IMG/VR virus record: IMGVR_UViG_3300042453_004839
Location: 1 to 56,341 of that record
Strand: one strand, 5' to 3'
DNA: 56,341 nt
Source: a virus
The notes under the pieces were generated by a model. The model was not told the DNA's origin. It did no database searches and saw nothing but the letters and a program-made list of their open reading frames with translations. The position numbers were made by a program, and so were the translations under genes. Positions 25,948-33,198 of this stretch are shown here, piece after piece (positions within the stretch are counted from its first letter, which is position 1; every line of letters starts with the position of its first letter).

Positions 25948-27057
25948 TTATGAAATAGCTTGCAGAGCAATTTTGTACTGCGTTCCGTTGACCCGAACCA
26001 CCAAATAAGTTGCGGTCGCACCTGCGGTAGCGGCAGTCAATACATTATAACTGCTCGATCCTAAAGCAATTTCTCCATCATTTTGAGCAACGGCCTCGCG
26101 CCCAATCGCAATTCCGCGATTTACCGTGGCTGACACATCGGCTTCACGACCGATACAAATGTTGTTTTCTCCGGTAGTTATTCCGTTTCCGGCCAAGTTC
26201 CCGACCGCAGTATTGGAAGAACCGGTTGCTAGATTGAGTGCGTCGGACCCAACGGCAGTGTTTGCACTGCCAGTTTGGTTATTAAAAAGAGCGTATCCAC
26301 CAACCACACAATTGCCAGAACCGCTAGTGGTGTTGTTTGCCGCGTTTGACCCGACAAAAGTGTTGTAGCCCGAGGTCGTGTTATAACCTGCATAAGCCCC
26401 CAAAATCGTATTGTGATCTGAAGTTACGTTAAAATATCCGGCTGAAATTCCGACAGCGGTGTTGTAGCTTCCGGTGGTGTTTGAATAGAGGGTGTCACGC
26501 CCTGAAGCTGTATTTTGACTCCCGGTAGTGTTTGAACGAAGGGAGTCATATCCGGAAGCAACGTTGCTACCTCCAGTTGTGTTTGAAGCAAGGGCTTCAT
26601 AGCCATAGGCAGTGTTGTTGCTTCCGGTGGTGTTTGAGTAAAGGGCGTCACGCCCGGAAGCAACATTTTGATTTCCGGTGGTGTTTGAGTAAAGGGCTTG
26701 ATATCCGGAAGCGATGTTGTTGCTGCCGGTGGTGTTTGAGTAAAGGGCTTGATATCCGGAAGCGGTATTGCTGTTTCCAGTTGTGTTGGTTAAAAGAGCA
26801 TAACGTCCAACAGCCGTGTTATTAATTCCAGTAGTATTAGATGCAAGTGAATTTGCCCCAAAAGCAGTATTGTCTGTTCCAGTTGAAACTGAAGACAAGG
26901 CATACGCACCGCCGCCTACATTTGTAGAATTTGTTGCAGGAGTAGGGCGAAGTAACCGGTATTCTATCTCATTGAAAATACCTGTAGGGGCAGGGGTGGT
27001 GTTTTCCGGACCGCACTCACAACTGCGGCCGTAGTTGTCGGGATTGGGAAAACTCAT
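25948..27057 (-). CDS. repeat-rich adhesin-like fibre protein, 369 aa
   Basis: Residues 63-198 are eight nearly perfect 17-residue repeats (consensus NTASGYQALYSNTTGSN), followed by about four degenerate ones to residue 290. The NTAxG...AL pattern is that of YadA/Hia-type head repeats, which form left-handed trimeric beta-rolls in bacterial adhesins and phage fibres. The N-terminus has a CEC pair like the neighbouring fibre (CDC), which may be an attachment tag. The C-terminal 50 residues (AATAGATATYLVVRV...) form a cap. The probable role is host surface binding. Confidence 0.8.
   Translation of the reverse strand: MSFPNPDNYGRSCECGPENTTPAPTGIFNEIEYRLLRPTPATNSTNVGGGAYALSSVSTGTDNTAFGANSLASNTTGINNTAVGRYALLTNTTGNSNTASGYQALYSNTTGSNNIASGYQALYSNTTGNQNVASGRDALYSNTTGSNNTAYGYEALASNTTGGSNVASGYDSLRSNTTGSQNTASGRDTLYSNTTGSYNTAVGISAGYFNVTSDHNTILGAYAGYNTTSGYNTFVGSNAANNTTSGSGNCVVGGYALFNNQTGSANTAVGSDALNLATGSSNTAVGNLAGNGITTGENNICIGREADVSATVNRGIAIGREAVAQNDGEIALGSSSYNVLTAATAGATATYLVVRVNGTQYKIALQAIS
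26464..26871 (-). repeat. 51-bp tandem repeats, 8 copies, in a fibre gene
   Basis: Eight consecutive 51-base units encode the 17-residue NTASG...SNTTG repeats of the fibre protein. Copies in the middle (for example around 26640-26790) are close to identical at DNA level, which allows copy-number change by slippage or recombination. The repeat is wholly in frame. Confidence 0.8.
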
Positions 27058-27088
27058 CGCAAGTAGTATGCCGGTTGGGTTTTACGAG

Positions 27089-27505
27089 TCAAGCTTTCAG
27101 GACTGCCCAATTGTCCCTCCACTTGGAATTTGGGTCAAGATAAACGGATTTGGTTTTCGGTAACTTTCCGGTGGGGATTATGAAAATCGCATCTTCCACG
27201 CTATGGTAAAATACAAGGACATCGCAGTCACTACGGTTATAAGTCCTCTTAACGCCGTGATTGGCCGAGGGTTTGGGCCTTACCGTGCCAAAACCAGGAC
27301 CCTTTACGGCCAGGAACTTAAACTTATTTCTGCGGTGATCCTCACTACCCGAGGTGCATTTGACCTGGACGCGGCTCAACTTCCCCTTCCAGTCCACAAC
27401 CAGGTCGTAGCCGTCGTCATAAATAGGCAGGCTGACCAAAAACCCGTGTTCCAGGAGTTTGGCCGAAACCTTCTGTACGCCTATGGCACCTAGTCGAATA
27501 CTCAT
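27089..27505 (-). CDS. PD-(D/E)XK endonuclease-like protein, 138 aa
   Basis: The sequence shows the small PD-(D/E)XK fold. An N-terminal helix (GAIGVQKVSAKLLEHGF) is followed by DGYDLVVDW and VQVKC, giving the D-x(n)-QxK catalytic signature of intron-type and resolvase-like nucleases. Residues SDCDVLVFY fit a later core strand. I chose the ATG at 27505 because it overlaps the endolysin stop as ATGA and has AGAGG at the right distance; a GTG at 27511 is possible. The nuclease sits at the end of the lysis cassette. It may act on host DNA or during packaging. Confidence 0.7.
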   Translation of the reverse strand: MSIRLGAIGVQKVSAKLLEHGFLVSLPIYDDGYDLVVDWKGKLSRVQVKCTSGSEDHRRNKFKFLAVKGPGFGTVRPKPSANHGVKRTYNRSDCDVLVFYHSVEDAIFIIPTGKLPKTKSVYLDPNSKWRDNWAVLKA

Positions 27506-28044
27506 AACCACCTCTTGGCAAGCATTGTATCAAGGGGCCGACGCTTGCGATAGACCCCATCCCCCTCCCGGCTCCCGTCGTCATTGGTGTTGCCTTCGAT
27601 GGTCACCACCATCTTGCCTTCTAGCTTTTCCACCAAACCCGTGTGAGCCACGCGGCCAAGGTTTGAAAAATAAATCCCAAAGGCATCGGACGGGCCCGGC
27701 CTCGTTCCGCGGCCTCGGTTCCAGTCCGGAGCTTTAACGAAATCGGGGCTCCAAGCAGAACGCGGGTAGGGGTTCTTTTCTTCGCCGAACGCTTCATCGC
27801 CTACATATACCACCCATGCCGCGCACCAGGGAGCCTTGCTCCCGGCTAGTCCGACCGATGCGAGGATTTTGTCCACCATGGGCCCGGCGTTTCGCCCGAC
27901 CTCTCGCCATCCGATGGTTCCGCGAGCCACGCGAATAACTTCCGCAACTCTTCCTTCTCGCGTAGCTGGGACTCCCTCAGTAGCTCGGGCTCCGGAACCC
28001 AACACAAGTAAAGATGCCATAACCAGCGCATAAATCACCCGCAT
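27502..28044 (-). CDS. secreted endolysin, CHAP/NlpC-like amidase, 180 aa
   Basis: Residues 1-21 form a signal peptide or signal-anchor (MRVIYALVMASLLVLGSGARA). The domain that follows has REVGRNAGPMVDKIL, then APWCAAWVVYV with the likely catalytic Cys74, HTGLVEKLEG with His134, and IEGNTN at 149-154. This is the Cys-His-polar pattern of CHAP-type peptidoglycan hydrolases seen in phage lysins. It should cut the peptidoglycan at lysis; the export signal suggests Sec-dependent delivery that needs only a pinholin-like partner. It overlaps the holin gene by ten bases. Confidence 0.75.
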   Translation of the reverse strand: MRVIYALVMASLLVLGSGARATEGVPATREGRVAEVIRVARGTIGWREVGRNAGPMVDKILASVGLAGSKAPWCAAWVVYVGDEAFGEEKNPYPRSAWSPDFVKAPDWNRGRGTRPGPSDAFGIYFSNLGRVAHTGLVEKLEGKMVVTIEGNTNDDGSREGDGVYRKRRPLDTMLAKRWL

Positions 28045-28376
28045 AAAATGGCAAAGGCCAGAACCAGGCCAAGGAATAAACCGACAAGGATCTTGGCCCG
28101 GGCTTCACCGCTGATGTTTGACCAGTCCTCCAAAAGAGTTTGGGAGTCGACGTAGTCGTTGAGAAACTTAAACTCAATGGCAATGATTCCCCAGGCCAGG
28201 GACACGGCGGCAAGCAACTTGACCGCTCCAAAAATGATGACGTGTAGGGCCCCGACGTCGACCACCCCGGCCCCTGGGTCAATTTTGTGGAGCAGGGGGC
28301 CAAGAATAAGGAATAAGCCCACCCCGCAGAGGAGAGCCGTAAGTCCCTGGGCGTTATCCCAAAGCCACCTTTTCAC
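28035..28376 (-). CDS. putative holin, three membrane helices, 113 aa
   Basis: Three hydrophobic helices are visible at about residues 10-29, 42-66 and 94-112, with short charged loops and a positively charged N-terminus (MKRW). Size, topology and place between the endolysin and the spanin gene match a class I-like holin, which would form the inner-membrane lesion that times lysis. The sequence itself matches no named holin family that I recognise, so the call rests on context. It begins one base before the end of the spanin gene region. Confidence 0.65.
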   Translation of the reverse strand: MKRWLWDNAQGLTALLCGVGLFLILGPLLHKIDPGAGVVDVGALHVIIFGAVKLLAAVSLAWGIIAIEFKFLNDYVDSQTLLEDWSNISGEARAKILVGLFLGLVLAFAILCG

Positions 28377-28763
28377 TTAAAGAAGTTTAAGAAAGGGAAA
28401 GAAATTACGCAAGGCTAAAAATGCAGGTAAAAGAAGCATCCCGCCAATCCCGATCAAACGCCATTTCCAAAGCAGACCCACGGCTTTGCTGTACTTGTGC
28501 TCAAGATACTCCAACCGCTCGGCCATCTCGGAACGTTCCTTGAAGTTCTTGTCCACCTGGGCCTGGAGTTTTAGGATCTGATCCTTGGTGTTGTCTAGTT
28601 CATCAGCCACGGGCCGGCACTCCGGGATGGAACGGGCAATGGCCTGAGCCTTCAATACGGATTGCGTCGTTGCTTCTAGGGTTAGGGAGCCGGAGGACGT
28701 GGTTCTGGTGCTGGCGCAGGAGGTCAGTAAAATGCAAATAAATATAAAACTAATAAATTGCAT
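28377..28763 (-). CDS. putative unimolecular spanin (u-spanin), 128 aa
   Basis: The N-terminus is a lipoprotein signal with lipobox LTSC (Cys16). A charged helical region at about 25-95 (coiled coil likely at 55-92) and a single C-terminal membrane helix at about 102-118 follow. An outer-membrane lipid anchor plus an inner-membrane helix in one chain is the defining topology of u-spanins such as phage T1 gp11, which fuse the two membranes in the last step of lysis. Together with the adjacent holin and endolysin this implies a Gram-negative host. It overlaps the LamG-like gene by 14 bases. Confidence 0.7.
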   Translation of the reverse strand: MQFISFIFICILLTSCASTRTTSSGSLTLEATTQSVLKAQAIARSIPECRPVADELDNTKDQILKLQAQVDKNFKERSEMAERLEYLEHKYSKAVGLLWKWRLIGIGGMLLLPAFLALRNFFPFLKLL

Positions 28764-29445
28764 ATTTTGTGTTTAAATATTCTTCAATTTTTTGAATATT
28801 TTCTTCGGAAATCAAATTGTCGTAAATAATAATTTCACTTACGTAAACATTTGCCGGCTGACCCTCTCCTCCATCATTACCAATATACAGGGCTGACCTT
28901 GAGTAAAAACCCTCTCCATTAGACCCAGCAATAATCTCTGACCCATTTTTTCTAAAAGAATAAGTTGATCCTTCATCCGATAAGGATGCTATGATTGCCG
29001 GTGTGTTTTCTGAAAGAGTATCTCCACTTGATATTTCTGTGTTAAAATATGATCCCCAATCAGTTCCTGAAATCGCACTATAAAATCCGCCTCCTGTGCA
29101 TTCAACGATTACGGCATATTGTGAAGGTTCATAGGCTAAACCTTTAACAACTGCGTATATTGTTTTTGCAGTCACAATGTCGGTTCCGTCGAGTCTTCCT
29201 CCGTCAAACAATACGGCTGGGAGTCCGTTAATTATGTTTGAGTGAAAAGTTGGGCTTGTAGTTACTGCAACAACGTCATTCCCTACCTGACTTTGATCGG
29301 CCCAATAAGTGACATTTGACCCTGAAAAGGTAATGCCTTCATCAGCTTTGAGCCAAAGACTCAAACCAGCAATGGTGTTTGGGTCAAAAGGGGCAGCCGA
29401 AATTTTGGCGGTCGGCAACCCCAAGCCTAGGCCGAGTTTCGGCAT
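28750..29445 (-). CDS. LamG/concanavalin-like lectin protein, 231 aa
   Basis: The segment IAGLSLWLKADEGITFSGSN followed by YWADQSQVGND is the classic start of concanavalin-like LamG domains in phage and bacterial surface proteins. SFRKNGSEI and a C-terminal VSEIIIYDNLISEENIQKIE strand-helix complete the fold. It probably binds host glycans as a receptor-binding or fibre-associated protein. The gene is clearly more A/T-rich than its neighbours, which suggests recent acquisition. Confidence 0.75.
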   Translation of the reverse strand: MPKLGLGLGLPTAKISAAPFDPNTIAGLSLWLKADEGITFSGSNVTYWADQSQVGNDVVAVTTSPTFHSNIINGLPAVLFDGGRLDGTDIVTAKTIYAVVKGLAYEPSQYAVIVECTGGGFYSAISGTDWGSYFNTEISSGDTLSENTPAIIASLSDEGSTYSFRKNGSEIIAGSNGEGFYSRSALYIGNDGGEGQPANVYVSEIIIYDNLISEENIQKIEEYLNTKYAIY

Positions 29446-29451
29446 GGCGAG

Positions 29452-29766
29452 TTAAGCCTTGTAAGCGACGATGATTCCGCCACTAGCAACTTCAGCAGCA
29501 ACAAAAGGTCCGTACAAAATAGTTCCTGCGGGAACTGTTGCTCCGTTGTCCACTAGCGGGAAAAAAGGTGAGGCTAATCCAGTTCCTTCGGTAGTATCTA
29601 ACGTGACAAAAACACAGTCAGTCAGGCATTGAACTGCCGCATAATTTCCTGCAGGAACCGCACCTCCGTCAAAAACACACGCGCAACCACGCTGGCCAAG
29701 GGACACAAGCGCGGCGTCGGTTTCCTGGGTTACAGACGGAGTAAGATTTTCGTCATTCCATGCCAT
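29452..29766 (-). CDS. small structural protein, 104 aa
   Basis: The product is beta-rich with CACVFDGGAVPAGNYAAVQC and DNGATVPAGTILYGPF. The repeated 'VPAG' turns suggest two related half-domains. There is no signal or membrane segment. Position among fibre genes and composition suggest a decoration or fibre-attachment protein. It is separated from the LamG-like gene by six bases. Family not recognised. Confidence 0.65.
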   Translation of the reverse strand: MAWNDENLTPSVTQETDAALVSLGQRGCACVFDGGAVPAGNYAAVQCLTDCVFVTLDTTEGTGLASPFFPLVDNGATVPAGTILYGPFVAAEVASGGIIVAYKA

Positions 29767-29804
29767 AGGTCTTTAGTGTGCAGTATTGGTTTTTGTTGTC
29801 AAGT

Positions 29805-31610
29805 CTATCCGAGTGCAATAATGTCGGCTGGTATAGCTGTTTTCTTAAGCTTTTCCCCGACAGACCCTGCGGTGCTGGAAGCTGACGAAAGAGCGTAGTC
29901 CCAGACATTGGCCTGGGTTAGGACGGCGGTGCCGACGGTGTTGTCCACCGCCACGCCTGCGGCCACGGAGTTTGCGGCTGGGACGGAACAGGTGCCGGTA
30001 AGATTGCCGGCGTTGTAAGTAACCCCGGAGCGGACATTGTTGACAGTCGGCATTAGGCCGGAAGCATTCCCGTCGACGAGTGTTTTGGTCCCAGCGGCTG
30101 AAGTATAAAATCTTGTCGTGTTTGTCGAATCGTCGATCAGCTGGAACACTCCTGGTCCGCTTATGGGGGTATTTCCACGAGCCCCGAACTCAAGTTTCTT
30201 AAATCGAATAATCGGGTTTACGTTCTGAGCATTAGCCGCATAGGTAAAACCGTTTATACCAACAGAACCTGGACCAAAATCGTTTCCAACAAGTTTATCT
30301 GCTATTAAAGTGGCCGTAGAAGAAGCACTATAACCATGGGCACCAGATCCAATACCTGCGGTAATCGTACCGTTAACCGTAATCACTGAACTAACCTCGT
30401 TAGAGATCCCAACACCAGCTGTTCCAGAGCCGCCAACAACATTACCATTTATAGTTGCTGGTGAGTTATTGTTCGAACGATAAGCTATAGAATTACTTCC
30501 TCCTCCCCCGGTTAAATTGCCATTTATAAGAATTACTTGTCCGGAATTACCAGACCAAAAAACATAATTAGTAGTTGTCGAGTTGCCGCCAATAATATCT
30601 CCTGTCTGAGTATACTTAGAGCCACCCCCAACAAGATAAACGGCTCCGCTTTGCGTAGCCACCCCAGAAGTAGGCCCGTAAAGATTTCCGTTAACAACCA
30701 ATAACCCACCAGCCCTGTGCAAAATAGCCGCCTCGCTTTGAGATCCTCCTGCTCCGGTGGAAGCTGCGTAAACATTTCCATTAACAGTTATGGTTGCCCC
30801 ACCATTTATGTCGATTGCTCGGTTTACCAGTGTTCCCGTCACATTACCTGTGATGGTACAAGGGATGGAATTTGTATTGTGGTAATATGCTGGGTTACCG
30901 AAACCACCTACCCCAGAAGCCCCTCCTGTAAGATTACAATTTATAATTGTGGAAGAAGGTGCGATAGATGCTCCAGTAGGACTCCAACCAACAGATAATG
31001 CTGCAGTACTACCACTTGTGGAGGTCCCGCCAATCAAAGCTGAACCACTATTAATTTGAGTAAATGTTGGGATATTATTAGAATTAAATAAACTTATTCC
31101 GTTACAACTGTTTCCACCAGTTCCTCCACGAACTGTCCCAGTCACATATAAGGAGCCACCAGCATGTCGTACCCCTTCGGAATTAGTTACGCTTCCACCA
31201 GTTATATTCCCGTTAATTGTGACCGTGGGGTAATCGGAAAGACTGGACGATACGAAAGAATAAGTCCCCATCGTAAATGTGGAGTTGGCATTTGTGCCTG
31301 CCGTTACCGCTCCGTTTAAGGTAAAGTTAACTGTTCCAGCAACAATGGTCACAACTGACCCGTTGGCCGCTGAGATAACATTTGCGTTAACGACTCGTGT
31401 TCCGGAAGTCTGGCTTTGGAAAGTCCCTCCTGCCGTGATTGCGGGACTGCCGACCGCGGCGTTACGTAAACTGATCACCGTAACATTTTGATCAATGGTT
31501 ACGGTTCTGTTATTGGCGTAAACATCGTCAGCGGATGTGGGCAGTGTTCCACCGTCCCATGTGGCGGTGCTAGACCAATTTCCGTTGGCAACGGCGTAAC
31601 GAATGGCCAT
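29805..31610 (-). CDS. tailspike-like parallel beta-helix protein, 601 aa
   Basis: After an N-terminal WDGGTLPTSADDVYANN motif the chain is a long series of Gly/Asn/Thr-rich rungs (for example TINGNITGGSVTN, TVNGNVYAASTG, LINGNLTGGGGS) at about 20-25 residue intervals, as in right-handed beta-helix spikes. The C-terminus (AAGVAVDNTVGTAVLTQANVWDY) recalls a conserved end piece of fibre proteins of podoviruses. No hydrolase residues can be named. It probably binds, and perhaps digests, surface polysaccharide. Confidence 0.75.
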   Translation of the reverse strand: MAIRYAVANGNWSSTATWDGGTLPTSADDVYANNRTVTIDQNVTVISLRNAAVGSPAITAGGTFQSQTSGTRVVNANVISAANGSVVTIVAGTVNFTLNGAVTAGTNANSTFTMGTYSFVSSSLSDYPTVTINGNITGGSVTNSEGVRHAGGSLYVTGTVRGGTGGNSCNGISLFNSNNIPTFTQINSGSALIGGTSTSGSTAALSVGWSPTGASIAPSSTIINCNLTGGASGVGGFGNPAYYHNTNSIPCTITGNVTGTLVNRAIDINGGATITVNGNVYAASTGAGGSQSEAAILHRAGGLLVVNGNLYGPTSGVATQSGAVYLVGGGSKYTQTGDIIGGNSTTTNYVFWSGNSGQVILINGNLTGGGGSNSIAYRSNNNSPATINGNVVGGSGTAGVGISNEVSSVITVNGTITAGIGSGAHGYSASSTATLIADKLVGNDFGPGSVGINGFTYAANAQNVNPIIRFKKLEFGARGNTPISGPGVFQLIDDSTNTTRFYTSAAGTKTLVDGNASGLMPTVNNVRSGVTYNAGNLTGTCSVPAANSVAAGVAVDNTVGTAVLTQANVWDYALSSASSTAGSVGEKLKKTAIPADIIALG

Positions 31611-31611
31611 A

Positions 31612-31878
31612 TTAGGTCTTCGTCAGGCTGGTGAGATTTCCGCTTCCGTCGTACCCGAGCGTAAGCGTGGCGACCGTGGTTCCGCTGGAACCTCCGGTTT
31701 TGTAGGTCACCGTGGACAAGTTTCCGGAACCGTCGTAGCCGAGAGCCCGGTAATCATGAGTGGGAATGTCCCACCCGGGAATGTTTACCGTCGCCTCAAC
31801 CGGGCTTGCCCGTAACTCGGTATCGGTAAGACCTCCGCCTCCTCCACCCCCACTACCGCCGCTTTGAAATACAGGCAT
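31612..31878 (-). CDS. small fibre-associated protein, 88 aa
   Basis: A Gly-rich linker (residues 7-16) leads to LTDTELRASPVEATV and two copies of the LGYDGSGNL motif (about residues 46 and 74). This 'LTDxELRASPV' plus YDGSGNL layout is frequent in small proteins beside phage fibres, with no assigned function. The gene ends one base before the tailspike-like gene starts. Confidence 0.7.
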   Translation of the reverse strand: MPVFQSGGSGGGGGGGLTDTELRASPVEATVNIPGWDIPTHDYRALGYDGSGNLSTVTYKTGGSSGTTVATLTLGYDGSGNLTSLTKT

Positions 31879-31879
31879 A

Positions 31880-32170
31880 TTATCCCTCTAGTGCTACGAA
31901 AGGTTCGCCGGCTGTGTTGCAGAAAATATGAATTGCCTCAACCGGAACCGCGCCATCCTCGAACACCACGCCGCCGCCGTTTGCGCTTATGCAGATCCCA
32001 GTTGTATCGGTAGGCGAATAGCCGATACCGACATACATCGAATCAGTAGCGGATAGGTTTTGAACCAGAAGAAAATTACGGTCCGGACTGGCAGGCACAA
32101 TCTCCTGGCTTACTCCAGCCGAAGTGATTGTTCCCGAGTTATTGGTAAAACTTGTGTTCCGAAAGCCCAT
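31880..32170 (-). CDS. small head or tail decoration-like protein, 96 aa
   Basis: The product has SGTITSAGVSQEIVPASPDRNFLLVQNLS split by a short turn, then MYVGIGYSPT and ANGGGVVFEDGAVPVEAI. This beta-sandwich-like pattern (SGTIT...R.FLLVQN...G) is widespread in small phage structural proteins. The likely role is a decoration or fibre-attachment subunit. It ends one base before the YDGSGNL protein gene. Confidence 0.7.
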   Translation of the reverse strand: MGFRNTSFTNNSGTITSAGVSQEIVPASPDRNFLLVQNLSATDSMYVGIGYSPTDTTGICISANGGGVVFEDGAVPVEAIHIFCNTAGEPFVALEG

Positions 32171-32205
32171 AGGACTTACCTAGGATGCCGGAACCCGATA
32201 CAAAA

Positions 32206-32424
32206 TCAAGAACTTTGTCCGAAAAGCTTATGCCAGATGGTTTGGCCTACCGTGGTGATGGCGAGCGTAATAACGGCCACAATTCCGTAACCACGGTTAA
32301 TATGACCCTCAACGTTCTGAATACGGTTCTCCTGGCTGGAAATCGAATCTACCAGAATATCCAGCTTGGACTCCATGCGGGCAGTCCTGTCTAGAAGCTC
32401 ATAGATCACGTCATTTTGATCCAT
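32206..32424 (-). CDS. coiled-coil single-pass membrane protein, 72 aa (XhlA-like)
   Basis: An N-terminal heptad-rich helix (residues 5-40) is followed by one membrane helix at about 46-63 (YGIVAVITLAITTVGQ) and a basic tail. This is the layout of XhlA/haemolysin-type phage membrane proteins that assist holins. It may be an accessory lysis or head-assembly protein. It overlaps the upstream gene by 14 bases. Confidence 0.65.
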   Translation of the reverse strand: MDQNDVIYELLDRTARMESKLDILVDSISSQENRIQNVEGHINRGYGIVAVITLAITTVGQTIWHKLFGQSS

Positions 32425-32632
32425 AAACTTCCTCCAGCATGGGGATAAGGTGCTTCTTCATCTTACTTGCAGTATAACCCTTTACCCCCAGTAAAGGCAA
32501 GAATAGTTCGAAGCAGAGTTCGAACGACTCCCGCTCGAAGCAGGCTTTTGGCCTGCCGGCTTTCTTCCCGGCCCTCAGGTCTTGGAGATCGTTCCAAGCC
32601 TGGCGAACCACGGCCAGGAGCAAACGGTCCAC
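32411..32632 (-). CDS. hypothetical protein, 73 aa
   Basis: A helical, basic protein with segments LLLAVVRQAWNDL and FELCFELFLPLLGVKGY. There is no membrane span or known motif. The composition and the Trp-Asn-Asp-Leu segment resemble small late proteins of other phages, but I cannot name a family. It starts six bases after the acidic 79-residue gene and overlaps the XhlA-like gene, which supports it being real. Confidence 0.65.
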   Translation of the reverse strand: MDRLLLAVVRQAWNDLQDLRAGKKAGRPKACFERESFELCFELFLPLLGVKGYTASKMKKHLIPMLEEVYGSK

Positions 32633-32638
32633 GGCTAA

Positions 32639-32878
32639 TTAGGCTTCTTCGGCCATTCCTTTTTCAACGGCCTCAACCATGCCCATTTCCTCGCCGCCTT
32701 CTTCAGCCTCGACTTCTTCGGCTTCTTCAGCCCCGGAAACGCCGATACCTTCGACTGCGGTTAGATACATGGTGGGACCTTTGAAGTAGCCGCTAGCCAT
32801 AAAATCAAAGGGTTTGCCTTCGGCAACACCCTCCGGGGGTGTGAAACCTTCGGGAACAGGAAAAGAGATATTGTCCAT
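32639..32878 (-). CDS. small acidic protein, 79 aa
   Basis: The N-terminal half (FPVPEGFTPPEGV, GKPFDFMASGYF) is followed by a strongly acidic Glu/Ala tail (about residues 50-79). The gene lies just after the terminator-like hairpin behind the head genes. An acidic tail may mimic DNA or act in head maturation, but this is speculation; no family is recognised. Confidence 0.65.
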   Translation of the reverse strand: MDNISFPVPEGFTPPEGVAEGKPFDFMASGYFKGPTMYLTAVEGIGVSGAEEAEEVEAEEGGEEMGMVEAVEKGMAEEA

Positions 32879-32895
32879 AAAAACCTTTCAGTAAA

Positions 32896-32927
32896 GATCC
32901 CCCCAGGGGATAAACCCTGGGGGGATC
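32896..32927 (-). terminator. strong hairpin after the head gene block
   Basis: A perfect 13-bp inverted repeat (GATCCCCCCAGGG) with a six-base loop lies eight bases after the stop of the 80-residue head gene. On the minus strand it is followed by TTTAC, so the U tract is poor. It would work as an attenuator or an RNA-stabilising hairpin that raises capsid messages above downstream genes. Confidence 0.7.
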
Positions 32928-32934
32928 GATTCGA

Positions 32935-33177
32935 TTAAGCGTTAACGTTGTTGATCAGTGTGACAAGTTCGTTGACCTTTTCAGCCAGTGACTTGAAGTT
33001 GTTATTCAAGGTCGTTTGGTTGAAGGCCGCGCCCACGTCAGAGATGGTGTTGCTGGCCGTGCCAGTGGCAGCGGTCAAGGCAACAACATTGGTCCACGTC
33101 CCGCCATTGGCAAGAACGTTACGGACCTGAGCGGCGAGAACATTGTCCTGCGTCGCTACTTGAAGAGGGAAACTCAT
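32935..33177 (-). CDS. small head-associated protein, 80 aa
   Basis: The product begins MSFPLQVATQDNVLAAQVRNVL and continues with Thr/Asn-rich strands and a C-terminal helix (LAEKVNELVTLINNV). It directly follows the major capsid candidate (21-base gap) and precedes the hairpin, so it is probably made in large amounts, as expected of a head decoration protein. Its N-terminus shares VATxDxVLAAQ with the distant 229-residue gene at 51944-52633. Confidence 0.7.
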   Translation of the reverse strand: MSFPLQVATQDNVLAAQVRNVLANGGTWTNVVALTAATGTASNTISDVGAAFNQTTLNNNFKSLAEKVNELVTLINNVNA

Positions 33178-33198
33178 TTAGAGTACTCCTTTCTTCAA

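Noticed and set aside
26464-26871. CRISPR-like regular repeats
   Set aside because: The repeats are contiguous, in frame and coding, with no spacers. They encode adhesin-type units.
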